From Oscillatoriales cyanobacterium (lineage in GTDB: Bacteria; Cyanobacteriota; Cyanobacteriia; Cyanobacteriales; Microcoleaceae), in the NCBI GenBank assembly GCA_004292955.1, contig RDXX01000059.1, positions 1 through 41,915 on the forward strand: DNA of 41,915 nt, read 5' to 3'. Below, piece after piece: positions 24,536 through 33,814 of this stretch (position 1 is the first letter of the stretch; each line of letters begins with the position of its first letter). The notes beneath the pieces were generated by a model. It did no database searches, was not told the DNA's origin, and worked only from the letters and a program-made list of their open reading frames with translations. The position numbers were made by a program, and so were the translations under genes.

Positions 24536-25882
24536 TTACAAACTATCAGTAATACTGGTGAAATTAAAAGCTTTAACTCGCACTCCTGGTACTACGCTGC
24601 TACCGTAACGTTTCACTTCGCTAATGGCATCAACATCGCGCAACATATCAGGTAAAACTTGATTGAAACGGAAATTTTTAATCGGATAAACAATCTTACC
24701 ATTTTCAATCCAGAAAGTACCGTCGCGAGTCATGCCCGTTACTTCCGATGTTTTGGGATTGACGTAGTTGACATACCAAGCTCGACTGACGAAAATTCCG
24801 CGATCGGTTTGAGCAATCAAATCTGCTAAACTTTGGTCTGAACCTGTCATCGCGATCGGGTAATAAGCACCTTTTGATTCTTGGCCTTTTTGCGCGGCCC
24901 AATACCGGGAATAAGACAAACTTTGAGGTACGCCATTTTTGATTATTTCCAAATAGTTATTGCTCAATCCATCGCCGAAAAAATTACCCGATCGCAATAA
25001 AGGATGAGCGGGATCGCGCTGTACTTGTACCATCGGGCTGAAAATCTGTTCACCAGCGCGGTTTCCAGCGGGTTTACCTTCTGAATCTGCGATCGACATG
25101 AAAGATCGCCCTTCATCCGCCGCCCGCGCATCCATACCCCAAATAATCCACGGTAACAAATCCGCAAACGCAGCGCCATCAAAGATTACAGGATACACGC
25201 CCGGAGTGATTTCGCGGGGGTTGCGGGATGCGATCGCGCGATCGACTACTTGTTGGGCCAATTGGGCGATCGGCAGTTGACCAATACTCCAAGCTGTGCT
25301 TTCAGTCCAGCTAGAACCGTTGTCAATGCGGGCTGTAAAGCCAAAATTCGCCTCTGTAGAATGGTTGCAGGCGCGGAGTCCGGTGCTCGATGCGATCGCA
25401 TACAAGGACGCATCAACGCTCAAAGTACCGGAAGCGTTAGCGCCTGCTGTGGATGCGATCGCACAAGCTTGTCGCACCATTTCTGCCCGCTCTAAAGGCG
25501 ATGCAGCGGCCGTTGCTTCGTCAAATGCCGCCGGGGGTAAATCGTAGGTTTGAGGGGGTAGCAGGGGCATCCATTCGGGGTCTGCGGGGGCAATTTTGGC
25601 TAATTCTTGCGATCGTTTGACCGTTTGGGCGATCGTATCTTCATCAAAATCTGTCACAGATGCAGAAGCGCTTTTATTGCCGAAATAGCTAGTAATGTTG
25701 AGCCTAAATACAGTCTTGCTGATATTTTGACTGATTTGATTTTCCGAAAATCTGGAGAGAGATTCTTCGCCAGTATAGAGACTGACAAATACTTCCTCTG
25801 CTTCCGATTGTTTGACCACCTTTTCTACTAAAGATAAGGCTTGGTCTTCACTTAAAATTGCGGAAGATGTTGTTAAAATCAT
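24536..25882 (-). CDS. TldD/PmbA family protein, TldE-like subunit
   Basis: Protein of 448 residues. TldE/PmbA features: EEVFVSLYTGEESLSRFSEN near the N-terminus, GVYPVIFDGAAFADLL in the middle, GNFFGDGLSNNY, and the end SEVKRYGSSVVPGVRVKAF. Like other TldE proteins it lacks the HExxxH zinc motif and would act as the structural partner of TldD in a heterodimeric metalloprotease. It is 154 bases downstream of tldD on the same strand. In E. coli the pair matures microcin B17 and degrades CcdA. Confidence 0.88.
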   Translation of the reverse strand: MILTTSSAILSEDQALSLVEKVVKQSEAEEVFVSLYTGEESLSRFSENQISQNISKTVFRLNITSYFGNKSASASVTDFDEDTIAQTVKRSQELAKIAPADPEWMPLLPPQTYDLPPAAFDEATAAASPLERAEMVRQACAIASTAGANASGTLSVDASLYAIASSTGLRACNHSTEANFGFTARIDNGSSWTESTAWSIGQLPIAQLAQQVVDRAIASRNPREITPGVYPVIFDGAAFADLLPWIIWGMDARAADEGRSFMSIADSEGKPAGNRAGEQIFSPMVQVQRDPAHPLLRSGNFFGDGLSNNYLEIIKNGVPQSLSYSRYWAAQKGQESKGAYYPIAMTGSDQSLADLIAQTDRGIFVSRAWYVNYVNPKTSEVTGMTRDGTFWIENGKIVYPIKNFRFNQVLPDMLRDVDAISEVKRYGSSVVPGVRVKAFNFTSITDSL

Positions 25883-25887
25883 GATGG

Positions 25888-26041
25888 AATGGGGAATAGG
25901 TAATGGGGAATGGGGAATGGGGAATAGGTAATGGGGAATTCGGAATTAGAAATTGATAATTGGGGATTGATAATTTTGAATTGGTTATTTGTTACTTCCA
26001 ATTACCAATTACCAATTACCAATTACCAATTACCAATTACC
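25888..26041. repeat. Simple tandem repeats between tldD and tldE
   Basis: A block of GGGGAAT/GGTAAT units (25888-25940) and, about 60 bases on, a block of seven-base CAATTAC units (25998-26041). The second block overlaps the last bases of tldD and supplies its stop codon. No protein-coding potential. Confidence 0.9.
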
Positions 26042-27515
26042 CAATTTGAATATCCCTAACCCGCACCGGCACACAAGCGTGAGTCATTTGAGCCACCTGC
26101 ATCGGTTCACCTTTTCCGCACATATTCGTACCGCACTGAACACGTTCGGAAGCAGGCCCGATCGCATCTACTTGATTCCAGAAATCAGTGCTCATCGAAT
26201 GATAAGTTACATCCTTCAACATTCCGACAACTTTACCCTTTTCCACCTTCCAGAAAGCATTGCCGCCGAATTGGAAATTGCGCCGTTGTTGGTCAATCGA
26301 AAAACTGCCAATACCGTCAATTAAAATCCCATCTTCCGTATCAGCAATCATCTGATCCAAAGTAGCAGTATGACTGCCGCCATCCGGGCCTGGTTCCAAT
26401 CCCAAATTCGGAATTCTCACCATCGGTACACTCGACCAACTGTCAGCGCAAGCAGAACCGTTGCTGCTACCGCGTCCGAGGCGATAAGCTGTTTCTCTAT
26501 CAGTGAGATAATCAACTAAAATTCCATCCTTGACAACGTACCAATCCTGTGATTTTACGCCCTCATCGTCGTAACCCATTGTACCGCGGCCGGCCGGTTG
26601 AGTGCGATCGCACTTAAAGTTCACCCAAGGTGCAGCGTATTGCAGCTTATTCAATTTATCAGTAGTAGCAAAACTCGTGCCAGCAAAATTTGACTCGTAG
26701 CCGTAAACTCGGTCTAATTCCGTGGGATGCCCGACTGATTCGTGGATTGTCAGAAACAAATTTGTAGGTTTGAGAATCAGGGATTTGCAAATACCAGCCG
26801 GAACTTTCGGCGCAGCGACTTTCTCAATCGCTTCGGCTGCAACTCTGTCTATTTGACTAAGCAAATCATCGGGATTAATGTGTTCGTAACCGATGTTTAG
26901 GGGCGGGCGTTCGTAACTGCGACTTTGGGCATCGCCGCCCGCAATTGCGGTACAGCCCAAACCCGGATAGCTGCGGTAGATTGTTTGTTCGATTAGCGAG
27001 CCTTCTGTGGAAGCAAAAACCTTGTCTTCGCGGTTTGCCTGCAAAAAAGAATAAGCTTTTTTGATGCCTTGTGAATCGTGGGCTAGCAGTCGCTCGTTGA
27101 TGGTTAATAAAAGTTCGGCTTTGTCAGCAACGGGTACAGAAAATGGGTCAATTGCGATCGGAGTTATGTAAGTATCGACATATTTTTCGACGGGAACTAA
27201 GCGCACCGGTTCCTGTTGAGTCAAGCGACTACCCTTAGCAATTTCTACAGCCAAAGCGACGATTCTGGCAACCTCTGCGGGTGTTTTGCTGTGACTGGCG
27301 GCAAAGCCCCAAGCGCCGTCTAGCAGCACTCGCACGCCAAAACCGGAACTTACATTATCGGAGATATTGCTTAAAGAGCGATCGCGCGCGTAGAGACTCT
27401 GCCTTCGATAACTACAAAAACGCACATCACCGTATTCGCAACCTGTTTTCCGAATCAAACTTACGGCTAAATTTGCTAACTCCTTAGCAGAGACTTTTGC
27501 GGTTAATTGTACCAT
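26037..27515 (-). CDS. tldD: Metalloprotease TldD
   Basis: Protein of 492 residues. The zinc motif HESVGH (258-263, HExxxH) with downstream PTELDRVYGYESNFAGT identifies the catalytic TldD subunit. The C-terminus has the family CGTNMCGKGEPM segment, which carries the third zinc ligand region. Upstream member of a tldD-tldE pair. The complex cleaves unfolded or small peptides, including leader peptides in some bacteria. The stop codon falls inside a CAATTAC repeat. Confidence 0.92.
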   Translation of the reverse strand: MVQLTAKVSAKELANLAVSLIRKTGCEYGDVRFCSYRRQSLYARDRSLSNISDNVSSGFGVRVLLDGAWGFAASHSKTPAEVARIVALAVEIAKGSRLTQQEPVRLVPVEKYVDTYITPIAIDPFSVPVADKAELLLTINERLLAHDSQGIKKAYSFLQANREDKVFASTEGSLIEQTIYRSYPGLGCTAIAGGDAQSRSYERPPLNIGYEHINPDDLLSQIDRVAAEAIEKVAAPKVPAGICKSLILKPTNLFLTIHESVGHPTELDRVYGYESNFAGTSFATTDKLNKLQYAAPWVNFKCDRTQPAGRGTMGYDDEGVKSQDWYVVKDGILVDYLTDRETAYRLGRGSSNGSACADSWSSVPMVRIPNLGLEPGPDGGSHTATLDQMIADTEDGILIDGIGSFSIDQQRRNFQFGGNAFWKVEKGKVVGMLKDVTYHSMSTDFWNQVDAIGPASERVQCGTNMCGKGEPMQVAQMTHACVPVRVRDIQIG

Positions 27516-27559
27516 AGTTATTAGTCATTTGTTATGAGTTATCAATCATTATAGCGCTA

Positions 27560-29038
27560 CTATCGAAATATTTTCCGAATCAACGGGGCGACGATACCCA
27601 GCATTAACCCGCCAAATACTAAGCCAAATACGAGACTCCAGAGAATTGTCGCAGCAAAGGGATGCAGCGGGAGAGAGATATCGGGAAACCATTGAATCGG
27701 TGTCTCCTTCTTGATGAGAGGATAGGCTGCGGAGAAGATTTGGCCACCACCGATCGCAGTTCCGACAAAGAATATGATATTCTCAAGTTGGCGATCGCGC
27801 TTTTTCTCATTGTCTTCCTCGTCCCTGTATAATTCCATTTGTTCCCTGTCCGATTCCACCTGTTCTATTTCCACCATCCCGCGCACAGTGGATATCGACT
27901 GGTGGAACAAATCTTGACTAGCAATTAGGTAGTTTAAATCGATTTCAATTTGCCGCTGATATGTATCCTCAGCCAAATCTAGAAACCTCTGCAAAAAATC
28001 CAGATTATCACCGACGATGGACAAATTCCTAATTTTTGTCAATGTCTCACCATAATTTTCAGCATTAATATCAATGGTATTTCTATCTTCTTGCAAATAC
28101 CGCACTTGCTGAGTACAATCAAACATTTTGGTGCGGATTTCAGCCAGCAATTCCTTTAACTTCCGCAGCTTAACTTGTCTATCTGCTTCCCTTTCAATTT
28201 CACCGAATTTAGGAAGCTTCTTTTCTAACTCGCCCACAATTTTCTGTGCATTGCGATATCTTTTCCGAGCTTCGCGATACACAAATACAATTTTAGCACG
28301 AGAACACAACAGATTCATCAAATAAGAATTAAACGTTGAGGTTGCGAATTGCAAAGTTTGGGGATTGTCTTGTAACCATACTAGAATGTGACATCGTTTA
28401 GACGCATCATCTTCGCGGCTGTTATACTCAAAAATCGGACTCCCAAATAATATCCCTGACGCGCGAAACTCTGGTAATGCTTGCTGTTGATTGTGAACAA
28501 AAGCTGTAACGGATTCGTCAGCTAGCTTGCGGTAAGTACCATAAACTGCTGGTGCGGCGTACAACAATAAAGTTTGTCCTAGGGACGGTTTAATTGCGTT
28601 TGGTAACAAACAACCTTGGGGATTTAATTGATTTAAGTCAGCTACTTTGATTGTCGCATTTCGATAGTAAAATGTCAAATCTGCGGTATAAGTATCGTGA
28701 ATTCGCAGGGCATAAATTGAACCATCAAGTTTCTGGTTATCTGGCTGAGTAATTGGTTGTAAATCCAGAGTTTTGCCATCGGGAATCAGCAGTTCGCGAT
28801 TATTGGGTTTTTCCTGTTCGCCTTGAGGATAATACTGTTTGTCTTTATAACAAATCAGCTTTTCTCGGAGAGATTTTAGCTCGTTGCTTTTAAATTTTGT
28901 ACCGACATTATCTGCTAAATTTTCCCACAGAGATTGAGCATTTTTGGCTACTTCGCCGTAGCCTTCATCGCCATCATCCCGCAGGTGGAAAGGATAGAGA
29001 GTAATGCTGGGATTTTTAATTTTCGGTGGTTCCTGCAT
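27560..29038 (-). CDS. Unknown coiled-coil protein with two C-terminal membrane segments
   Basis: Protein of 492 residues from the ATG at 29038 (MQEPPKIKNPSITLYPFHLR). A longer reading to 29149 would begin with codons lying in a dispersed repeat and is unlikely. An N-terminal mixed domain (about 1-250; LYPFHLRDDGDEGYGEVAKNA) is followed by a long charged coiled coil (about 250-420, KRYRNAQKIVGELEKKLPKF, DTYQRQIEIDLNYLIASQDL) and two hydrophobic segments near the C-terminus (FFVGTAIGGGQIFSAAYPLI and TILWSLVFGLVFGGLMLGIV). The outline resembles CorA-type proteins, but there is no GMN motif. Family and function unknown. Confidence 0.7.
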   Translation of the reverse strand: MQEPPKIKNPSITLYPFHLRDDGDEGYGEVAKNAQSLWENLADNVGTKFKSNELKSLREKLICYKDKQYYPQGEQEKPNNRELLIPDGKTLDLQPITQPDNQKLDGSIYALRIHDTYTADLTFYYRNATIKVADLNQLNPQGCLLPNAIKPSLGQTLLLYAAPAVYGTYRKLADESVTAFVHNQQQALPEFRASGILFGSPIFEYNSREDDASKRCHILVWLQDNPQTLQFATSTFNSYLMNLLCSRAKIVFVYREARKRYRNAQKIVGELEKKLPKFGEIEREADRQVKLRKLKELLAEIRTKMFDCTQQVRYLQEDRNTIDINAENYGETLTKIRNLSIVGDNLDFLQRFLDLAEDTYQRQIEIDLNYLIASQDLFHQSISTVRGMVEIEQVESDREQMELYRDEEDNEKKRDRQLENIIFFVGTAIGGGQIFSAAYPLIKKETPIQWFPDISLPLHPFAATILWSLVFGLVFGGLMLGIVAPLIRKIFR

Positions 29039-29078
29039 AATCGAATCCGTGATGAGACATGATGTTAATTCAATCTTA

Positions 29079-29338
29079 GTCCGCGGAGGCGGACATTGTT
29101 TGTGTAGCCGCGGTTTCAACCGCCGGGGCCTAATCGCCGAATTCCTCAATCGCCAGATTCCTAATCTCCGAATACCCTCTTAGTCCGCGGAGGCGGACAT
29201 TGTTTGTGTAGCCGCGGTTTCAACCGCCGGGGCCTAATCTCCGAATTCCTCAATCGCCGATTCCTAATCTCCGAATACCCTCTTAGTCCGCGGAGGCGGA
29301 CATTGTTTGTGTAGCCGCGATTTCCAATCGCCGGGGCC
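29079..29338. repeat. Three tandem copies of the two-stem repeat, about 104-bp period
   Basis: Copies begin at 29079, 29183 and 29286. Each reads GTCCGCGGAGGCGGAC, ATTGTTTGTGTAGC, CGCGGTTTCAACCGCCGGGG, and the spacers contain AATCTCCGAATTCCTCAATC-like sequence. The third copy has lost the second stem (GCGATTTCCAATCGCC). The array lies upstream of the coiled-coil gene. Confidence 0.93.
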
Positions 29339-29400
29339 TCAATTAGAATATAATCATTATGATTTCATTGTGCCGTCAATCAATCCCGGAGGTTTCTAAT

Positions 29401-29545
29401 CACCCGGCGGTTGAAACCGCGGCTACACAGACAAAACCCGGATGGTGCGCGGGTTGAAGATTTGACCCGGTGGTTTTCAATCACCCGGCGGTTGAAACCG
29501 CGGCTACACAGACAAAACCCGCCTCCGCGGGTTGAAGATTTCAAT
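29401..29545. repeat. Two inverted-orientation copies of the two-stem repeat left of tnpA
   Basis: Copies at about 29402-29458 (degenerate second stem, GGATGGTGCGCGGGTTG) and 29482-29537 (GGCGGTTGAAACCGCGGCTA...AACCCGCCTCCGCGGGTT). The second ends 60 bases before the tnpA start and has the same orientation as the copies to the right of tnpA. Confidence 0.92.
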
Positions 29546-29602
29546 CGGTGATTTTTCATCTGGTATGCGGGTTGAAGATAAATTTCATATATTGTATGAA
29601 AA

Positions 29603-30046
29603 ATGAGAGATAATTTCACGCAGTTGTATGTACACTATGTTTGGGCAACCTGGGATAGATTGCCTTTGATTACTCCCGATATTCAAGAAGCAATTTATGC
29701 GGTGATTATTGGAAAATGTAATAATTTAAAATGCACTGTAATTGCTATTGGCGGTATAGAGGATCATGTACATTTGCTAGTCGGTTTTCCGTCAACTTTG
29801 ACAATAGCTGAAATTATTAAAGAAGTTAAGGGTAGTTCTTCTCATTTAGTAACTCACGAACTTAAACCTGGTGTTTTTTTTAAATGGCAAGGTAGCTATG
29901 GGGCGTTTACGGTTAGCCGTGATGCGATCGACAATGTAGCCAACTATATCAGAAATCAGGCTGTTCACCACCGTCAAAAATCAATGATTCCTGAATGGGA
30001 ATGGGTTTCCAATCATCCCATGATTTCCCATCCACCCGGCGGTTGA
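29603..30046 (+). CDS. tnpA: IS200/IS605-family TnpA (Y1 single-strand transposase), RAYT-like setting
   Basis: Protein of 147 residues. HUH motif His55-Val-His57 (GGIEDHVHLLVGF), catalytic Tyr115 (NVANYIRNQAVHH), FKWQGSYGAF and IAEIIKEVKGSSS are the standard Y1 transposase signatures. No tnpB accompanies it. Repeats with two small hairpins flank it on both sides in the same orientation, as left and right ends of such elements do, and copies are scattered through the window. Its C-terminus (NHPMISHPPGG) runs into the right-hand repeat. Either it is a small IS200-like element or a domesticated REP-associated transposase. Confidence 0.88.
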   Translation: MRDNFTQLYVHYVWATWDRLPLITPDIQEAIYAVIIGKCNNLKCTVIAIGGIEDHVHLLVGFPSTLTIAEIIKEVKGSSSHLVTHELKPGVFFKWQGSYGAFTVSRDAIDNVANYIRNQAVHHRQKSMIPEWEWVSNHPMISHPPGG

Positions 30047-30330
30047 AACCGCGTCTACACAAACCAAACCCGCCTCCGCGGGTTGAAGATTCCAATCGGT
30101 GATTTCTAATTACCCGGCGGTTGAAACCGCGGCTACACAGACAAAACCCGGATGGTGCGCGGGTTGAAGATTCTACACAATGATTTCTCATCTCCGAATA
30201 CCATCTTCGTCCGCGGAGGCGGACATCGTTTGTGTAGCCGCGGTTTCAACCGCCGGGGCCTTCTTCACCCACCGCCGGGGCCTTCAACCACCGCCGGGGC
30301 CCTGTTCACCCACCGCCGGGGCCGGGTTCT
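30033..30330. repeat. Cluster of two-stem repeats right of tnpA and at the 3' end of the TPR-CHAT gene
   Basis: Copies at about 30033-30087 and 30111-30165 (same orientation as the left flank), then an opposite copy at 30209-30260, then three short CACCGCCGGGGCC fragments up to 30326. The last part is coding, in reverse, for the end of the TPR-CHAT protein (ENPAPAVGEQGPGGG). Confidence 0.9.
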
Positions 30331-33300
30331 CAACCGCCACAGAATTCCTAGACAAACCCAATCGAATCTTATTTTCCTTCAACGTCTCATAAAACTCCCT
30401 CACGACTTCCTCCGGCGCATCACTATCAGTCCCGCCCGCACCCATTTGATAAATCTCATTCTCCAAATTCTCTTCAATTTGAGGCTTAGTTTCGCACCAA
30501 TCCTTGATTCTTTCAGCTATAACACTCACATTATCCATCGCACCAACATCAATCGCGGATAATTCTGCCACAAATTGCGGTTCCGATATTTTCAATAACT
30601 TACTAAAAGCCGCCACAATTTCTTCAGGTTTCGCATCATCGGGAAGTGACATGACTAATCTCCTTAAATCTGTTTTTTCAGTTGACAGCGGTAAAGTTTC
30701 GGTTTCGCCAATTAGCGTAAATGCAGCCCAAGCTATCGGACTCGGAAATCGAGCTTTTGTGGTTAGCATAGCACACCGCAAGGCCGCTGCTCGATTGTCG
30801 CCCCGTGCTAAATTTTGGTAGAATTCAGTCATTAGCAACTTGGCTGAAATCACTCCCATATTCCACAGGGAAACGATGATGCTGGGGACTCCGGCGAGGA
30901 TGAAGCAGCGCGACAATCCGATGACTCCATCTCCGGTGATTTTACCGCGGCCGGTGCTGCACGCGCTCAATACTACGAGTTCCGAATCGAGTTTTAATTG
31001 CAGGATATCCACGGCATGAATTGCGCCGTCGTCGTCTCCTGATGGTGCTAAAATTATCGCGCCGGGAATGCCGGAACTTTGGAAATCGTCGAGGAGTCCG
31101 TGGGCGGATAAATGGACGATGCGCGTGTTTAGCATCCTGTCTAACATGGCGACTTTTGTGGCATTTTCGCCGCTAATTGCTTGGGTTCCTAAAGTTGCGG
31201 CGATGGCTTCGGCAGCTTCTTTTGCCCTGGGAATTTGGCGGAGTTTGTAGGGGTTTTCGTTGAATTTGGCCGCGATAGTTGGATCGCCGACAATCAGGGC
31301 GGCTTGTCTCAATCCTCGGACTCGGTTTTGATGTTCGCGGGTGATTTCTAATACTTGGATGGATGGGCTGGTGAGGATGGTATGATTTTCGATTAGGTAG
31401 CGGTTGTTGCTATCTTGCAAGGCGGCGAAGGGTACTAAAAATAAGTCGTAGTGGGGGACGAAGATAATGGGGGAATTGGCATCGGTGGGGAGCAAGTCGA
31501 TGATGGGTTCGATCAGGATTTGATGGAGGAGTTGCAAGAGGGGAAAGCGGCCTGTTTCGTCTCGTTTGTACTGGGATTCTAGCTGAATTTTGTTGCCTGC
31601 GTCGTCGGTTTCTTCGGTGCCGATGGAGACGCGGGCTTGGAGGATGATTTGTTTGAGGGTTTGGTTTTGTTGGTTGAGGGGTTCGAGGTTGGCGGTGCGA
31701 TGGGTGATGTTGCCGTTTGGTTGGATTACCCAGATGTAAATTTCTGGTTTGACAATCGAATATTCAACTATTGTGGAGTTTCTCTCGCGGGCGATTTGTT
31801 GGATTTTGGGGATGGATAATTTATTTGTTTCGTTATTGGTTGGTAATTCATTTGTTAATAATGTTTGTTGCAATAATTCGACGAAGGCACGGGTGCGGGA
31901 CATTTCGGATATTTCTAGGGCTTCGTTAAATTGCGATCGGGCGACTAGGACTTTTTGTAAACCGTGATAAGCCGATACTTGAGTTTCAAAGATTGAGGCT
32001 TTATGGTCGTTATTGAGTAATTCATATCGCACAGTTTCATGAATTGTGATTGATGACCGAAATGCTGTTTCAGCTTGTGCAAGTTGGTTAGTTTTGAGTA
32101 AACTCCCTGCCAAATTGTTTAGGGCAATTGACTCTCCTTGGCGATCGCCTATTTTCAGTGAAATCTCTAATTGCTGTTGTTGAAATTCGATCGCCTGTTG
32201 ATATAGTCCTAGGGAATTGTAAGCATTGCCCAAATTGCAGAGGGAAGCAGCTTCTCCTTCGCGATATCCGATTTCGCGTGAAATCTCTAAAGACTGTTCG
32301 TGAAATTCGATTGCCCGGTCGAATTGCCCTAGCGAATAGTAAGCATTGCCCAAACTGTAGAGGGACTTAGCTTCTCCTTCGCGATTTCCGATTTCCCGTG
32401 GAACCTCTAAAGACTTTTCATAAAATTCGATCGCCCGCTGGTATTGCCCTAGGAATTGGTAAGCAGCACCTAAATTGCAGAGGGAAACAGCTTTTTCTTG
32501 ATGAGATCCGATTTTTTGTGGAACCTTTAAAGACTTTTCATAAAATTCGATCGCCTTGTGAAATTGCCCTAGGTATAGGTAAGCTAAGCCCAAACCGCCC
32601 AGGGAATTAGCTTCTTGGCGATCTCCGATTTCTTGTTTAATCTTTAAAGATTGTTCATGAAATTCGATCGCCTGTTGATATTGTCCTAGGGAATTGTAAG
32701 CATTGCCCAAATTGCCGAGGGAAGCAGCTTCTCCTTGGCGATCTCCGATTTTCCGTGAAATCTTTAAAGATTGTTGTTGAAATTCGATCGTCCTGTGGGA
32801 TTGCCCTAGTGAATGGTAAGCATTGCCCAAATTGCCAAGGGAATTAGCTTCTCCTTGGCGATCTCCGATTTCCCGTGAAATCTGTAAAGACTGTTGATGA
32901 AATTCGATCGCCCTGTGGAATTGCCCTAGGAATTGGTAAGCATTGCCCAAATTGCCGAGGGAATTAGCTTCTCCTTGGCGATTTCCGATTTCCCGTGAAA
33001 TTTCTCTTGACTGTTCGTAAAATTCGATCGCCCTGTGGAATTGCCCTAGGGATTGGTAAGCATTGCCCAAATTGCCGAGGGAAGCAGCTTCTCCTTGGCG
33101 ATCTCCGATTTTCCGTGAAATCTCTCTTGACTGTTCGTAAAATTCGATCGCCCGTTGAAATTGCCCTAGGGAATCGTAAGCTAAGCCCAAATTGCCGAGG
33201 GAAGCAGCTTCTCCTTGGCGATATCTGATTTGGCGTGAAATCTCTAAAGACTGTTCATGAAATTCGATCGCCCGATCGTATTTCCCTAGGGAATTGTAAG

Positions 33301-33703
33301 CTAAGCCCAAATTGCAGAGGGAACCAGCTTCTCCATCGCGATCGCCTATTTCCCGATAGATAGTTAATGCCTGTTCCCAAAACTGCAAAGCTTCTAGAAA
33401 TTGACTGATGTTATTCTGCTTATTTCCTTGTGCTAACAGTCTGTCGGCTTCTGCTTTCTGTGGAATTACCGCTAGGAAATCGCCATCCACTTTACCCAGT
33501 AGCCCTGCAAAATTTTTCAACCAATTAGCCTTATCTAACTTACCTTGTTCTCTGAGATTATCCGCCTCTTCTAGCATAGCCGCCACCAAGCCATCATCCA
33601 GCAATTCCGGGTGAGTTTTCAATATCTCTGCTTCATAGCCGCTGGGACAAGTTAGCAGTTGATTTATCAGGTTGAGATAGGCTTGTTGGCGTTCTGAGCT
33701 CAT
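30284..33703 (-). CDS. TPR-repeat CHAT-domain (caspase-like) protein
   Basis: Protein of 1139 residues. A helical N-terminus (about 1-115) is followed by about eleven kinesin-light-chain-like TPRs of 40 residues (GDRQGEAASLGNLGNAYQSL, GQFHRAIEFYEQSREISRKI), then a linker and a C-terminal CHAT peptidase. The dyad is His868 (VHLSAHGLL) and Cys915 (VVLSACSTGRG), with the usual FILAGVPSIIVSLW after it. A further 120-residue tail contains a helical domain (PEEIVAAFSKLLKISEPQFV). The last 15 or so residues are coded by repeat fragments. CHAT-TPR proteins act as proteases in signalling and some defence systems (for example Craspase TPR-CHAT). No CRISPR genes are here, so the target is unknown. Confidence 0.9.
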   Translation of the reverse strand: MSSERQQAYLNLINQLLTCPSGYEAEILKTHPELLDDGLVAAMLEEADNLREQGKLDKANWLKNFAGLLGKVDGDFLAVIPQKAEADRLLAQGNKQNNISQFLEALQFWEQALTIYREIGDRDGEAGSLCNLGLAYNSLGKYDRAIEFHEQSLEISRQIRYRQGEAASLGNLGLAYDSLGQFQRAIEFYEQSREISRKIGDRQGEAASLGNLGNAYQSLGQFHRAIEFYEQSREISREIGNRQGEANSLGNLGNAYQFLGQFHRAIEFHQQSLQISREIGDRQGEANSLGNLGNAYHSLGQSHRTIEFQQQSLKISRKIGDRQGEAASLGNLGNAYNSLGQYQQAIEFHEQSLKIKQEIGDRQEANSLGGLGLAYLYLGQFHKAIEFYEKSLKVPQKIGSHQEKAVSLCNLGAAYQFLGQYQRAIEFYEKSLEVPREIGNREGEAKSLYSLGNAYYSLGQFDRAIEFHEQSLEISREIGYREGEAASLCNLGNAYNSLGLYQQAIEFQQQQLEISLKIGDRQGESIALNNLAGSLLKTNQLAQAETAFRSSITIHETVRYELLNNDHKASIFETQVSAYHGLQKVLVARSQFNEALEISEMSRTRAFVELLQQTLLTNELPTNNETNKLSIPKIQQIARERNSTIVEYSIVKPEIYIWVIQPNGNITHRTANLEPLNQQNQTLKQIILQARVSIGTEETDDAGNKIQLESQYKRDETGRFPLLQLLHQILIEPIIDLLPTDANSPIIFVPHYDLFLVPFAALQDSNNRYLIENHTILTSPSIQVLEITREHQNRVRGLRQAALIVGDPTIAAKFNENPYKLRQIPRAKEAAEAIAATLGTQAISGENATKVAMLDRMLNTRIVHLSAHGLLDDFQSSGIPGAIILAPSGDDDGAIHAVDILQLKLDSELVVLSACSTGRGKITGDGVIGLSRCFILAGVPSIIVSLWNMGVISAKLLMTEFYQNLARGDNRAAALRCAMLTTKARFPSPIAWAAFTLIGETETLPLSTEKTDLRRLVMSLPDDAKPEEIVAAFSKLLKISEPQFVAELSAIDVGAMDNVSVIAERIKDWCETKPQIEENLENEIYQMGAGGTDSDAPEEVVREFYETLKENKIRLGLSRNSVAVENPAPAVGEQGPGGG
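32031..33350 (-). repeat. In-gene 120-bp tandem repeats encoding TPRs
   Basis: Eleven head-to-tail coding repeats of 120 bases (one of 117, giving GDRQEANSLGGLG with one residue missing). Neighbouring units are very similar at DNA level, with a recurring core AAATTCGATCGCC...TTGCCCTAGG, which points to recent expansion or gene conversion. Confidence 0.92.
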
Positions 33704-33814
33704 GGCGATTTGGGATTTGGGATGGTTCTATCTATTCATTTATTATCGGTGAAACTCATCTGTTTGGGGCGGGCGATGACAAGTTTTTTTCGCTGGGATG
33801 TGCGGGGTGGCGAG

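Noticed and set aside
29039..29149. N-terminal extension of the coiled-coil membrane protein
   Set aside because: These codons are read through a dispersed repeat, and the ATG at 29038 gives a sensible N-terminus.
32031..33350. CRISPR-like regularly spaced repeat
   Set aside because: The regular 120-base spacing is the coding period of TPR units in one long reading frame.
30284..33703. Craspase (CRISPR-guided TPR-CHAT protease)
   Set aside because: The protein has TPR and CHAT domains, but there is no gRAMP/Cas7-11 gene or CRISPR array in the window, and TPR-CHAT proteins are common in filamentous cyanobacteria.
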